From Streptacidiphilus sp041262165 (GTDB lineage: Bacteria > Actinomycetota > Actinomycetes > Streptomycetales > Streptomycetaceae): a stretch of 64,000 bases of DNA. The stretch is taken from the NCBI RefSeq assembly GCF_041262165.1, contig NZ_JBGCBY010000032.1, forward strand, positions 35,185 to 99,184, read 5' to 3'. Positions within the stretch are counted from its first letter, which is position 1. Every line of letters starts with the position of its first letter. Of the stretch, positions 43,052 through 52,398 are shown in pieces. Both the position numbers and the translations under genes were made by a program. Under the pieces are notes generated by a model. That model ran no database searches and was not told where the DNA came from. It was given only the letters and a program-made list of their open reading frames with translations.

Positions 43052-45133
43052 GTGCCGCGTGCGATCGTGGAGATGCTGGTCGTTCTGGAGGTGGCGGTGT
43101 CTGGCGAAGACCGTGGCGGGGTCGGCGACGCCTTCCTGGAGGCGTTGTTCACCCAGGCGCCGGTGGGTCTCTTCGTGTTCGACCGGGACCTTCGAGTAGT
43201 CCGTTTCAACCGGGCGGGGGCGGGTGTCCGCGGACTGGCCGAGGACGCCGTCCTGGGGCGCACGGTCGCGGAATTCACCGCCGGCATGGACAGCCAGGAG
43301 CTCGCCGAGACGGCCGCACAGGTGCTGGCCAGCGGCGAAACCGTGCGGGACCGGCTGTTCCACGGCTTCCCGGTGCACGATCCCGACCGGCGCATGGCGG
43401 TGTCGGTGACCGCCTTCCGGCTCAGCGATCCCTCCGGGCGGGTATTGGGACTCGCCGCGGTCGTCCAGGACGTCACCGAACGCGAGGCTGCCCTGGAGCG
43501 GCTCGACATTCACAACGACGCCAACCGCCTCATCGGATCCAGCCTCGACGCCGCCACGACCGCCCGAGAGCTCGCTCAAGTGGCCGTCCCTCGATTCGCC
43601 GACGGTGTGTTGGTCGATCTTGTCGAAGAGGTCATCCGTGGAGACCGGCCGCCGGCAGGTCCGCGCGCCGACCAAGCGGTGCTGTTCCGGGTGATTGATC
43701 ACGCCGAACCTGGCCGCCCTGACCAGCAGGACACTGCCCCAGGCACCTCCGCCTTGGCGCAGCCATATGCGTCGGCCTACACGGAGGCGATGGTCTCGCT
43801 GGCCCCCGTGCTCGTGGAGGGCCCGTCGAAGGAGCCCACGCTGTCGCCCGGGGGGCGCTCCGCTCTTGTCGCGCCGTTGCTGGTCCAGGGACAGTTGCTC
43901 GGGCTGGCCACGTTCGTCCGCGCCGACCGCCCGGATGCGTTCGCGGCGGCAGACCTGGACCTGGCGGTGTCGCTCGCGGGGCGTACGGCGCTCAGCCTGG
44001 ACAAGGCGCTCGCCTACAGGCGCGAGCGCGACGTGGCAACGGGGTTGCAGCGCCACTTGCTGCCCCGCGTTCCGCCCCGGCTCTCCGCCGTCGAGTGCGC
44101 GCACGTCCACCACCACGGCGCCGAAGCCGCCGACTGGTTCGATGTCATCCCCCTGTCCGGAGCCCGGGTGGCGCTGGTCATGGGCACCGTCGCCGGCCGC
44201 GGCATCGAGACGGCGGCGGCCATGGGACAGCTGCGCACCGCGGTGCAGACCCTTGCCGCCCAGGACCTCCCGCCGGAGGAACTGCTCACCCGTTTGGACG
44301 AGGCCACCGATCGGCTGGCCGAGAGCCTTGGGGACGGTCCGGGCGCTGGGAGGCCATCGGGGTCGACCGCGTCGTGCCTCTATCTGCTCTACGACCCGAC
44401 GACGGGCCGCTGCACCGCTGCCAGCGCGGGCCACCCCCGCCCGATCGCCCTGGGGCCCGACGGTCGACCGATTGCCTTCGCGGTCCCGATCGGCCCCTTC
44501 CTGGGCGAGGGAGGTCCCTTCGAAAGCTCCACGACCGAACTGCCGCCTGACACCCTCCTCGCGCTGCACACCACCGGCCTCTACTCCGCCGCCGGCACCC
44601 GGGCGAGCAGCAACAGGCAGCGACTGCTAAGCGTGCTGACCTACCCCGGCCCCTCCCTGGAACAGCTGTGCGAAGCGGCCAGTGCGCTGCTCCCGCCTGT
44701 TCCCGCCGAGGATCGCAGCCTCCTGCTGGCCCGTACCCATGTCCTCGGCCCCGACCACATCGCTCTGTGGACGCTCCCACCCGACCCCTCGGTGGTATCG
44801 ACCGCGCGCGGCCTTGCACGTCGCCAACTGGACGCGTGGCACCTGGAAGAGCTCCAGGACGCCACGGAACTGATCATCAGTGAGCTGGTCACCAACGCCA
44901 TCCGCTACGGAACCGGCCCGGTCACCGTGCGCCTGATCCACGACCAGAACCTCACCTGCGAGGTGTCGGACGCCGGAAAGACCGCGCCCCACCTGCGCCG
45001 CGCACACGAGAACGACGAAGGAGGCCGCGGACTCTTCCTCGTCCTGCACTGCAGCAGCCGCTGGGGCACCCGTTACGAGCACAACTCCAAGACCATCTGG
45101 GCCGAACAGGACATCCCCACCAAGGGGGCATGA
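43052..45133 (+). CDS. PAS-GAF SpoIIE-type phosphatase with ATPase domain
   Basis: A 693-residue protein from GTG 43052. A PAS domain (about 25-150, 'APVGLFVFDRDLRVVRFNRA') and a GAF domain (155-325) lead through 'RDVATGLQRHLLPR' into a SpoIIE/PP2C domain (345-545), and an RsbW-like ATPase (570-690, 'ELIISELVTNAIRYGTGPV', 'EGGRGLFLVL'). In the PP2C part the usual G-G-D-W reads 'EAADWFDVIPL' and the second motif 'MGTVAGRGIETAAAMG' has Thr in place of the metal-binding Asp of V-G-D-V. The phosphatase may therefore be impaired while the ATPase domain looks intact. It shares its layout with the protein at 13123-15291. Confidence 0.92.
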   Translation: MPRAIVEMLVVLEVAVSGEDRGGVGDAFLEALFTQAPVGLFVFDRDLRVVRFNRAGAGVRGLAEDAVLGRTVAEFTAGMDSQELAETAAQVLASGETVRDRLFHGFPVHDPDRRMAVSVTAFRLSDPSGRVLGLAAVVQDVTEREAALERLDIHNDANRLIGSSLDAATTARELAQVAVPRFADGVLVDLVEEVIRGDRPPAGPRADQAVLFRVIDHAEPGRPDQQDTAPGTSALAQPYASAYTEAMVSLAPVLVEGPSKEPTLSPGGRSALVAPLLVQGQLLGLATFVRADRPDAFAAADLDLAVSLAGRTALSLDKALAYRRERDVATGLQRHLLPRVPPRLSAVECAHVHHHGAEAADWFDVIPLSGARVALVMGTVAGRGIETAAAMGQLRTAVQTLAAQDLPPEELLTRLDEATDRLAESLGDGPGAGRPSGSTASCLYLLYDPTTGRCTAASAGHPRPIALGPDGRPIAFAVPIGPFLGEGGPFESSTTELPPDTLLALHTTGLYSAAGTRASSNRQRLLSVLTYPGPSLEQLCEAASALLPPVPAEDRSLLLARTHVLGPDHIALWTLPPDPSVVSTARGLARRQLDAWHLEELQDATELIISELVTNAIRYGTGPVTVRLIHDQNLTCEVSDAGKTAPHLRRAHENDEGGRGLFLVLHCSSRWGTRYEHNSKTIWAEQDIPTKGA

Positions 45134-45228
45134 TTCCTTCGCCCCGGCGCCGCGAGCGCGAGCACCGTTCCTTCGCGACTCATCGGCGAGAAGATCCATT
45201 TCGTCCCCGAGGCCGGCAAGCGCGCGGG

Positions 45229-46590
45229 TCAGATCCGTCCGAGTGCCGCGAGGGTCGTATAGACACCGAAGCTGCTCACCAGCAGGCACAGCGCCCGGGT
45301 CAGGTGCTTTCGCGGGCCGCGCATCCGCCACTGCTTGGGCAGTGCCTTGGCCTCCAGTGCTAGCAGCAGACCCAGCACGATCGGCAGAAGCATGGTGTTC
45401 AGCACTCCCACGCCCACGCTAAGGCCGATCAGGTCGGGGCCGGTTAGAACCAGGACGGCAGCGACGATGGGGGCGAGGGCGTAGGCGAGGTAGAAGGTGG
45501 CGGGTCGGCGGTTGGTGCGCTCTGCGAGGGTGGGTTTCCGACCGAAGGCCTCTGCCAGGCCCCAGGCGCCGGCTGTCGAGGAGACGATGGCGGCTACCAG
45601 GGCCGCGCCGGTCATGCCGAGACCGAGGAGTACGGTGCCGACGGTGTGTCCGAGGTACGGGGTGAGCGCGTCGGCGATCTGGCCGACGCTGTCGAGTGGG
45701 CTGCCGGGTCTGTGCATGCCGACGGTGGCGGCAACCGTGATCACCATCGCGACAGTGATGGACTGCGTGAGCACCGCGCCTACGGCGGTCTCCTGGCGCG
45801 CCTCGCGGATCGCAGCGGTCGACAGCTTCTTGTCGATCACGGCACTCTGCTGGTAGTGGACCAGCCACGGCATGATCGCAGTGCCGACGTTCGCCGCGAC
45901 CAGCGTCAGGTAGGAGCAGTTGCCCAGCGGCATCGAGCCCAGCCCTTGGACTAGCGGGCCGATCCGCGGGTGGCTCATCAGCATCACAACGAGCAAGGCG
46001 AGTTCGGCCATGCCGACGGCGACCGCGATCCTCTCGACGTGCCTGTGGCTGCCGGTCAGTGTGATCGCCAGCAGAAAGGCTGTGGAGAGGGGGACGGTGG
46101 CCCATGGGGGAATCCCGAAGCACTCGCCCACGCCCGCCACGGCGGCGAACTCGGTGAGCAGCGCACCGATTACGGAGATGAAGAGCAGGCCGACCGAGAG
46201 CGTCGCCCACCATCGGCCGAACCGGGCCCGGATCAGCGCGCCATGAGGCTGGCCGGTGACGATCCCGAGCCGTAGTGTGATCTCCTGCACTACGTAGAGG
46301 ACCGGGATGAGTACCACCTGGGGCAGGATCATCCGGTATCCCCACTGGGCGCCGGACTGCGCTGCGGTGACCAGTGACCCGGCGTCGGTATCAGCCAGCA
46401 TCACCACCAACCCGGACCCCCACACCGCCAGAATGCCCAGCCTGGGGCGACCGGACGGGCGGGGCCGCCGGGGTGCCGGGCGCGTGGTGGAGCCGTCCGA
46501 TGCCCAGGCGCCGACGGGGGTATGCCGCGCTTCCAGCTGAGCCGCTGTCATCTCGTCAACGCCGTAGGTCATCGTCCCCGCCTCCGACAC
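45229..46590 (-). CDS. NRAMP-like metal transporter, atypical motifs
   Basis: A 453-residue protein with about 11 membrane spans of the NRAMP (SLC11/MntH) fold. The first-helix motif, normally D-P-G-N, reads D-A-G-S in 'LADTDAGSLVTAAQSGAQWG'. The sixth-helix M-P-H reads M-P-W in 'GTAIMPWLVHYQQSAVIDKK'. Both positions bind the metal in classical members, so ion choice is probably different. It overlaps the formylglycine-generating enzyme by 35 bp; starting at ATG 46551 instead would remove the overlap. It is the last gene of the minus-strand catabolic operon. A metal role in sulfatase maturation is possible but speculative. Confidence 0.85.
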   Translation of the reverse strand: MSEAGTMTYGVDEMTAAQLEARHTPVGAWASDGSTTRPAPRRPRPSGRPRLGILAVWGSGLVVMLADTDAGSLVTAAQSGAQWGYRMILPQVVLIPVLYVVQEITLRLGIVTGQPHGALIRARFGRWWATLSVGLLFISVIGALLTEFAAVAGVGECFGIPPWATVPLSTAFLLAITLTGSHRHVERIAVAVGMAELALLVVMLMSHPRIGPLVQGLGSMPLGNCSYLTLVAANVGTAIMPWLVHYQQSAVIDKKLSTAAIREARQETAVGAVLTQSITVAMVITVAATVGMHRPGSPLDSVGQIADALTPYLGHTVGTVLLGLGMTGAALVAAIVSSTAGAWGLAEAFGRKPTLAERTNRRPATFYLAYALAPIVAAVLVLTGPDLIGLSVGVGVLNTMLLPIVLGLLLALEAKALPKQWRMRGPRKHLTRALCLLVSSFGVYTTLAALGRI

Positions 46591-47602
46591 TCGCGGCCGG
46601 GCGGACGATGCAGCGGAAGCCCAGGTGGCAGGTCGAGGTGTCGATGGGCTGGGGCAGCCGTGCGGCGGGTCGGTAGCGGCGGCAGTAGTTCGGCGCGCAT
46701 AGGTGCGAGCCGCCCTTCATCACTTTGCGGGGGATGCGGAATTCGAGTTGACCGGGTTCGATGCTGCCCTGCTCCTGGCCGCCGATGGGGTTGTCGCGTG
46801 GCCGTGTGCCGCCGCAGCAGGCAGGGGTGTTTGTCGTGAGGCGCTGGTGTTCGGCGTACCAGTCCGATGTCCACTCCCAGACGTTGCCGATCATGTCGTA
46901 CAGGCCGTAGCCGTTGGCCGGGAACGCCCCGATCGGCGAGGTGGCGGCATAGCCGTCCAACTGCAGGTTCTGGTGCGGGAATTCGCCGTGCCAGGTGTTG
47001 GCCATGTACCGGCCGCCCGGGTTGAGCTCGTCGCCCCAGGCGAACTCGCTGTCGTGCAGGCCTGCGCGCGAGGCGTACTCCCATTCGGCCTCGGTGGGGA
47101 TCTGCTTGCCGGCCCATTGCGCGTAGGCGAGCGCGTCCGGCCACGCCACGTGGGTCACAGGATGGTCGAGCCGGTCGTGCAGCGAGGTGCCTGGACCACC
47201 GGGGTGGCGCCAGTCCGCACCGGGCAGGTACGACCACCACTGGTAGGGCTCGCTGAGGTCGACCGGATGCGCGGGCGGGGTGAAGACCGCCGAGGCCGGG
47301 GCCAGCATGGCCGGGTCGGCGCCGGGGTACTGGGCCGGGTCGGCCGGACGCTCGGCGAGCGTCCGGTACCCGGTGGCATCGATGAATGCCTGGAACTCGA
47401 CGTTGGTGACGGGATGCGGGTCGATCCAGAAGCCGTCGACGCTCACGGCGTGGGCCGGGGCCTCCTCGGGGTAGTGGCGGTCCGACCCCATGGTGAACTC
47501 GCCGCCGGGAATCCAGACCATGCCGTCGGGTCGGTCCTGCGGGGCGCAGGAGGCAGAGAGCGGGGCGGAGGAGGCAGAGAGCAGCGGCAGGAGGTCGGCC
47601 AT
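46556..47602 (-). CDS. Formylglycine-generating enzyme (sulfatase-modifying factor)
   Basis: A 348-residue FGE/SUMF1-family protein. It starts with 'DGMVWIPGGEFTMGSD' and ends with the diagnostic 'GGSHLCAPNYCRRYRPAAR', whose two cysteines (302 and 307, spaced C-x4-C) are the copper-binding catalytic pair that oxidises the Cys of a C-x-P-x-R sulfatase motif to formylglycine. 'HPVTHVAWPDALAYAQWAGK' and 'NVWEWTSDWYAEH' are also canonical. ATG 47602 is the natural start. The cognate C-x-P-x-R sulfatase is encoded on the other side of the TetR gene, matching the pairing of Rv0711/Rv0712 in Mycobacterium tuberculosis. Confidence 0.95.
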   Translation of the reverse strand: MADLLPLLSASSAPLSASCAPQDRPDGMVWIPGGEFTMGSDRHYPEEAPAHAVSVDGFWIDPHPVTNVEFQAFIDATGYRTLAERPADPAQYPGADPAMLAPASAVFTPPAHPVDLSEPYQWWSYLPGADWRHPGGPGTSLHDRLDHPVTHVAWPDALAYAQWAGKQIPTEAEWEYASRAGLHDSEFAWGDELNPGGRYMANTWHGEFPHQNLQLDGYAATSPIGAFPANGYGLYDMIGNVWEWTSDWYAEHQRLTTNTPACCGGTRPRDNPIGGQEQGSIEPGQLEFRIPRKVMKGGSHLCAPNYCRRYRPAARLPQPIDTSTCHLGFRCIVRPAASVGGGDDDLRR

Positions 47603-47664
47603 GGTGTCGTTCGCTTTCGTGGGTGGCGCAGTTGAGCGGGAACAGCTGCGGCTGTCGGGCTCGG

Positions 47665-49380
47665 CTATCCGCGCAGGGCTGAGGCGAAGATGCCGGGTAG
47701 CGCTGACCAGCGGGGTCGGGCGGCGAATGCGGTCAGCCGTCGCCCGGTGGTCGCTGCGGTCCGGTTGGTGACGAACCACGGCGGCTTGGGTGTGAGGCTG
47801 AACTCGCCGGTGAGCACCGAGCGCGGCGCCGGCCGGAACGGCCCGTACACGACCGTGCGCTCGGGGCGGTGCAGCAGCAGTGCGTTGTGCACCGCGCCTC
47901 GGCCGCTGGCGATGTCGTGGAGCTCGTGGCCGGGGTAGGCACCCCAGGTGGCGCGGGCGGTCAGATATCCCACCCCGGTCCAGGCGTTGACGCCGACGGT
48001 GCCGTACCGCAGCTGCGCGATGCACTCGCGCAGCCCGGAGCCGAGTGCTCGCATCGTCTTGTTGTCGAGCACCAGGTTGGCGCCCAGCGTGCCGTGGAGA
48101 CGGTCGTTGGCGGCGTCCACGGCGGCACTTAGGAACTCCAGGCCGGTGCCGGGCAGCTCGGCGATGCCCAGGACCGGACCGAAGTACTCGGTGGTGAATG
48201 CCGTTTCGGTGTGGTCGGCGAGGTCCAGTCCCCAGAGGGCGGTGCGCTCGGCGGTGCCGCCGACCGCCTCGAACTGCGGGTGCAGCCGCCGGGCGTCGGC
48301 CACGCGGGTGTCACAGCCCGGATACCACGCCGGTCGGGTGGGCGCGTCTGCGAGCGCCGCCCGCAGCGCGGCGAGGAACTCCTGCTTCTGCGGCCAGTGT
48401 GCGCTGATGATGACGATCTGCGCGGCGATGCAGTTGAATGCGCTGTTGTGCAGGCGCTGGGTGGCGATGTGCTCGGCCTGGAAGCGGATGTCCGCCGCTG
48501 ACCAGCGGCCCGGCACCACGATGGTCGGCGCCACACCGCCGAGCTCGCTGGTGATCGGCTTGGTCAGACGCGGCGTACCGGTGGCCTTCGCCGCCGCACC
48601 GGTTGGGCCGACGCCCCAGACGATCGCGTCGTGGGTGGCCGCGCTGCCGGTGATGTGTACTGCGTCGACGCCCGGGTGCGTTACCAGGTGGTCGCCGATC
48701 CGCGCGTCACCGGTGACGATGCGCAGGTAGCCGCGGTTGATGAACGGGGCGAACGCCTGCTCCAGCACCGGGAGCAGCGGGTCGGTGATCGGGTTGAGCT
48801 TGAGCAGGACCACCCGGTTGTACGCGTACAGCTGGTAGAGCACGTCCAACGGCGCGATCGAGGTGACGTTCCCGGCGCCCATGACCACGGCGATGCCGTC
48901 GGTCTGCTCGGGCGTGCGTTGGCCCAGTCCGGCCTGCTCCCGGGTCTCCCGCTCGGTCACCCCGGGCTCCATCCACACCTCGGCCCTGAAGCCGCTGAGC
49001 AGCAGCCGCTCGAAGACGTTCTGGGGGAGCACGTCGACCGCCACGCGGCCACCGGGGGCGGTCCTGACCGGGTAGCCGGCCAGCAGGCCACGGCCGTCGG
49101 CGAGGCGGCCGAGGGTGTCGGCCAGCGCCTCGGCGTAGCCGAGCACGGCCCATGGGCCGCTGATCCACTCCTCGCCGAGCAGCGGCGAGTCGGCGGGTAG
49201 CTGCTTGATGCCGCCGGCGACGCGCGCCCATTCCGCGGCGTGGGCGCCGACGTTGGCGTGGAATTGCAGCAGCAGTTGGCGGCGCGAGGCGAGCGGCTCG
49301 GCGGCCCAGCGCTGCTCGCCGTCGCGCAGTGCGGCGATCATCTGGTCCAGTTGCTGTGCGGTGGCGGTGTCGAATCTCAT
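47665..49380 (-). CDS. Aldehyde dehydrogenase family protein
   Basis: A 571-residue aldehyde dehydrogenase-fold protein, longer than the usual 480-500. The general-base Glu is in 'KPITSELGGVAPTIV' and the catalytic Cys in 'LHNSAFNCIAAQIVI'; the cofactor region includes 'VVMGAGNVTSIAPLDVLY' and 'AVHITGSAATHDAI'. The extra N-terminal 100 residues are helical. It would oxidise an aldehyde to an acid, possibly the product of oxygenase and ester cleavage in this cluster. Its start overlaps the MFS gene stop by four bases (ATGA). Confidence 0.9.
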   Translation of the reverse strand: MRFDTATAQQLDQMIAALRDGEQRWAAEPLASRRQLLLQFHANVGAHAAEWARVAGGIKQLPADSPLLGEEWISGPWAVLGYAEALADTLGRLADGRGLLAGYPVRTAPGGRVAVDVLPQNVFERLLLSGFRAEVWMEPGVTERETREQAGLGQRTPEQTDGIAVVMGAGNVTSIAPLDVLYQLYAYNRVVLLKLNPITDPLLPVLEQAFAPFINRGYLRIVTGDARIGDHLVTHPGVDAVHITGSAATHDAIVWGVGPTGAAAKATGTPRLTKPITSELGGVAPTIVVPGRWSAADIRFQAEHIATQRLHNSAFNCIAAQIVIISAHWPQKQEFLAALRAALADAPTRPAWYPGCDTRVADARRLHPQFEAVGGTAERTALWGLDLADHTETAFTTEYFGPVLGIAELPGTGLEFLSAAVDAANDRLHGTLGANLVLDNKTMRALGSGLRECIAQLRYGTVGVNAWTGVGYLTARATWGAYPGHELHDIASGRGAVHNALLLHRPERTVVYGPFRPAPRSVLTGEFSLTPKPPWFVTNRTAATTGRRLTAFAARPRWSALPGIFASALRG

Positions 49381-50723
49381 CGGATGACGTCCTTGTCGGG
49401 GGAGATGCTCGCGTCGGTGCCGGCTGCGGCCCGGCGCAGGTCTTTGTCGTAGTGGCGGGAGGCGAACCAGAAGAAGGTCGCGGCGAACCCGCAGAACACG
49501 GGGATCACCGCAAGAGCGGCCCGCAGACCGTAGGTGTCGGAAACCACGCCGACCACGAGCGGGCCGACGGCGAAGCCGAACAAGTTCTGCGCCACTGCGG
49601 CCATGGACACGGCGGTGGCCTGCAGCGCGGGGTGCGCGACGTCCACGGAAACGGAGCCGACCACGCCGAACGGGGCGGTGATGGTGAATCCTGCGACCAG
49701 GATGACGAGCAGCTGTGCGTTGCCCGGCGGCATGACGGCGAACGCGGCCACCAGCAGGACGAGGCTGACCAGCGACAGAGCGGCGGGCAGCAGCAGCCGG
49801 CGGCGCCGGTCACGGCGGGCGAGGCGGTCGGCGGCGAACGACAGCACGATCTGGCCGAGGAAACCGGCGGCGACGACCAATGCCGTCCGGGCCGCGGCCT
49901 GGGCGGTGGACAGTCCCAGGTAGCGGCTGAAGTAGCTGGGCAGCCAGGCGTACAGCGCCGACATCACCACGATCTGGGTCGCCCCCCCGAGGTAGGCCCC
50001 GACGGCGGAACGCGGCCGCAGCAGCTCGGCCAGCAGCTTGCGCAGGCCCAGCTTCGGCACGGCCGCCGTGCTGGCGGGCAGCCGAACCGTGGGATAGTCG
50101 CGTACCCGCAGGAAGAGCAGCGCCACGAGCAGGCCGGGGATCCCGGCGGCGGCGAACGCGGCCCGCCAGCCCCACTGCTCGGTGATGACTCCGCCGAGCA
50201 CGACACCGAGCACCGAGCCCAGTGACCCGGCCGACAGGAGTGCGCCGAAGACGGTGGCCCGCAGACCCTTGGGGAACAGTCGGCTCAGTAGCACGCTGGC
50301 GGCGGGTGTGTACCCGGCCTCGCCGAGACCCACCCCGGCGCGGGCCGCGAACAGCTGACCGTAGGTGTGGGTGAAGGCCGCGCTGAAGGTGGCAAGGCTC
50401 CAGATGCTCCCCATCAGCGCGATGCTCTTGACCCGACTCCACCGGTCGACCAGCAGCGCGGCCGGAAAGGTGCCGAGCGCGACGGTCACCGAGACGACGG
50501 AGACCAGACCGCCGAGCTGTGCGTCGGACAGTCCCCACTCCTGTTTGAGGTGCGGGAACATCGACACGACCAGCTGCCGGGAGAGGTAGTCGGAGGTCAT
50601 GAGCGTGAACGCCATCGCGAAGACGCCCCAGGCGTATCTGCGGGTCACGGTCGGTTCGCCGGCTGCCCCGGCGGTCGGCTGGCCCGCGGGCGGCGGCATT
50701 GCCACGGTGGACGCTTCATTCAT
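49377..50723 (-). CDS. MFS transporter
   Basis: A 448-residue major-facilitator protein with about 12 spans. The loop after helix 2 reads 'LVDRWSRVKSIALMG' (the G-x-x-x-D-R-x-x-R/K signature) and helix 4 contains 'RAGVGLGEAGYTPAA', typical of organic-anion/carboxylate transporters. N- and C-termini are cytoplasmic. In the operon it lies between the aldehyde dehydrogenase and the acyl-CoA synthetase and is the likely importer of the substrate. Confidence 0.92.
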   Translation of the reverse strand: MNEASTVAMPPPAGQPTAGAAGEPTVTRRYAWGVFAMAFTLMTSDYLSRQLVVSMFPHLKQEWGLSDAQLGGLVSVVSVTVALGTFPAALLVDRWSRVKSIALMGSIWSLATFSAAFTHTYGQLFAARAGVGLGEAGYTPAASVLLSRLFPKGLRATVFGALLSAGSLGSVLGVVLGGVITEQWGWRAAFAAAGIPGLLVALLFLRVRDYPTVRLPASTAAVPKLGLRKLLAELLRPRSAVGAYLGGATQIVVMSALYAWLPSYFSRYLGLSTAQAAARTALVVAAGFLGQIVLSFAADRLARRDRRRRLLLPAALSLVSLVLLVAAFAVMPPGNAQLLVILVAGFTITAPFGVVGSVSVDVAHPALQATAVSMAAVAQNLFGFAVGPLVVGVVSDTYGLRAALAVIPVFCGFAATFFWFASRHYDKDLRRAAAGTDASISPDKDVIR

Positions 50724-50855
50724 TCGATGTCGTTCTCTCGTTGTCGGGGCGCCGACTGTCGGCGCACGGCCGGTACCGGGGCTGCGCGGTACCGGGGGAC
50801 AGGGCCGGCCTTTTGCCCTTGCCGCAGGGACAGGAGGTGGGCTCCAGGGGGTGTT

Positions 50856-52355
50856 TCAGCTCGCGGTCTTCGCCGTGGCCGCGCTTGCAGGCGCTTCGAC
50901 GCTGCGCCGCAGGATCTTGCCGGTGGAGGTCTTGGGCAGCTCCGCGACGATCCACACGTGCCGCGGGTACTTGTATGCCGCCGCCTGCGCCTTGACGTGC
51001 TCGCGCAGCTGCTCGGGGGTGGCCGTGGCGCCGTCTTTGAGCGCGACTGCGGCGCAGACCTCCTCACCGAGTTCGGGATGCGGGATGCCGACGACGGCGG
51101 CCTCGCGCACCGCCGGGTGGGTGTACAGCAGTTCCTCGATCTCGCGCGGGTAGACGTTGTATCCGCCACGGATGATCAGGTCCTTCTTGCGGTCGACGAT
51201 GAAGTAGTAGCCGTCCTCGTCGACCCGGGCCAGGTCACCGGAGCGGAACCAGCCCTCGGCGTCGATCGCCGCGGCGGTGGCCTCCGGTCGTTCCCAGTAG
51301 CCCTTCATGATGTTGTGACCGCGGATGGCGATCTCGCCGACGCCGTGCGAGACGTCCAGCAGCGTCATCTCCACCCCGTCGATCGGCGTGCCGATCGACC
51401 CGGGCTTGCGCACCCGGTCGGGGTGGTTGAACGAGGCCACCGGCGAGGTCTCCGACAACCCGTAGCCTTCCACGACGATGCAGCCGAACTCGGCTTCGAA
51501 GGCGTGCAGCACCTCCACCGGCAGCGCCGAGCCGCCCGAGACGCACAGCCGCAGGCTGTCCACATCGAATGCCGCCCGCTCGGGGTGGTTCAGCAGCGCG
51601 ACGTACATCGTGGGCACGCCCAGGAAGACGTTCACCCGGTGACGGCGGATTGTCTCGAGCACTGCCTGCGCGTCGAACCGGGGTACCAGTGACAGGCAGG
51701 CGCCGGCAGTGATCGAGGCGTTCAGACCGGAGGTCTGGCCGAAGGCGTGGAACAGCGGCAGCGCGCCGAGCACCATGTCATCGCCGGTGAGCGAGAACAG
51801 GTCGACGCAGATCTCGGCGTTGCGGATCAGGTTGGCGTGGGTGAGCTCTGCGCCCTTGGGCGTGCCGGTCGTGCCCGAGGTGTAGAGGATGACGGCGGTG
51901 TCCGACGCGTCCCGCTCGGCAACCCCGGTCTGCGGGGCGGTGGCGGAGAGCAGGGACTCGAACTCGCCCGGCGTCACCAGCAGGCACTCGGTGCCGGCGG
52001 TGGCCGCGCCGGCCAGGGCGTCCTGGGCGAAGGCGTGCCAGGCCAGTACCAGCCCGGCCTGCGAGTCACCCAGGTAGAACGCCACCTCGCGCGCCTTGAG
52101 CAGCACGTTCATCGGCACTACCACGGCGCCGGCGCGCAGGATGCCGTAGTACACCGCGGCGAATTGCGGCACGTTGGGCAGCATGCAGCCGACCCGGTCC
52201 CCGGGTTGCACGCCCCGGTCGCGCAGTAGCCCCGCCACCCGGGCACTGGCTTCGTCAAGGTCCGCATAGGTCAGCAGCACGTCACCCAGGCGGATCGCGG
52301 GGGCGTCGCCGTCGCGGGTCGCCGAGGCGACGAGGTGGTGCGCAAGGTTGGTCAT
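50856..52355 (-). CDS. Acyl-CoA synthetase (AMP-binding)
   Basis: A 499-residue ANL-superfamily ligase of fatty-acid/aryl-CoA synthetase type. It has the P-loop 'LYTSGTTGTPKGAELTH', 'VEGYGLSETSPV', 'GWFRSGDLARVDEDGYYFI' with hinge 'DRKKDLIIRGGYNVYPREIE' and the catalytic Lys in 'LPKTSTGKILRR'. It activates a carboxylic acid with ATP and CoA. ATG 52355 has a GGAG-type site upstream. It is 43 bp downstream of the monooxygenase gene, so cotranscribed; it probably activates the acid formed by the cluster. Confidence 0.95.
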   Translation of the reverse strand: MTNLAHHLVASATRDGDAPAIRLGDVLLTYADLDEASARVAGLLRDRGVQPGDRVGCMLPNVPQFAAVYYGILRAGAVVVPMNVLLKAREVAFYLGDSQAGLVLAWHAFAQDALAGAATAGTECLLVTPGEFESLLSATAPQTGVAERDASDTAVILYTSGTTGTPKGAELTHANLIRNAEICVDLFSLTGDDMVLGALPLFHAFGQTSGLNASITAGACLSLVPRFDAQAVLETIRRHRVNVFLGVPTMYVALLNHPERAAFDVDSLRLCVSGGSALPVEVLHAFEAEFGCIVVEGYGLSETSPVASFNHPDRVRKPGSIGTPIDGVEMTLLDVSHGVGEIAIRGHNIMKGYWERPEATAAAIDAEGWFRSGDLARVDEDGYYFIVDRKKDLIIRGGYNVYPREIEELLYTHPAVREAAVVGIPHPELGEEVCAAVALKDGATATPEQLREHVKAQAAAYKYPRHVWIVAELPKTSTGKILRRSVEAPASAATAKTAS

Positions 52356-52398
52356 GGCCAGGTCTCCCTGTCGGGTGGGATGGAAGGGATACGCAGGG

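Noticed and set aside
42500..44569. 689-codon minus-strand frame opposite the SpoIIE phosphatase
   Set aside because: It matches no family and is explained by codon bias of the intact plus-strand gene.
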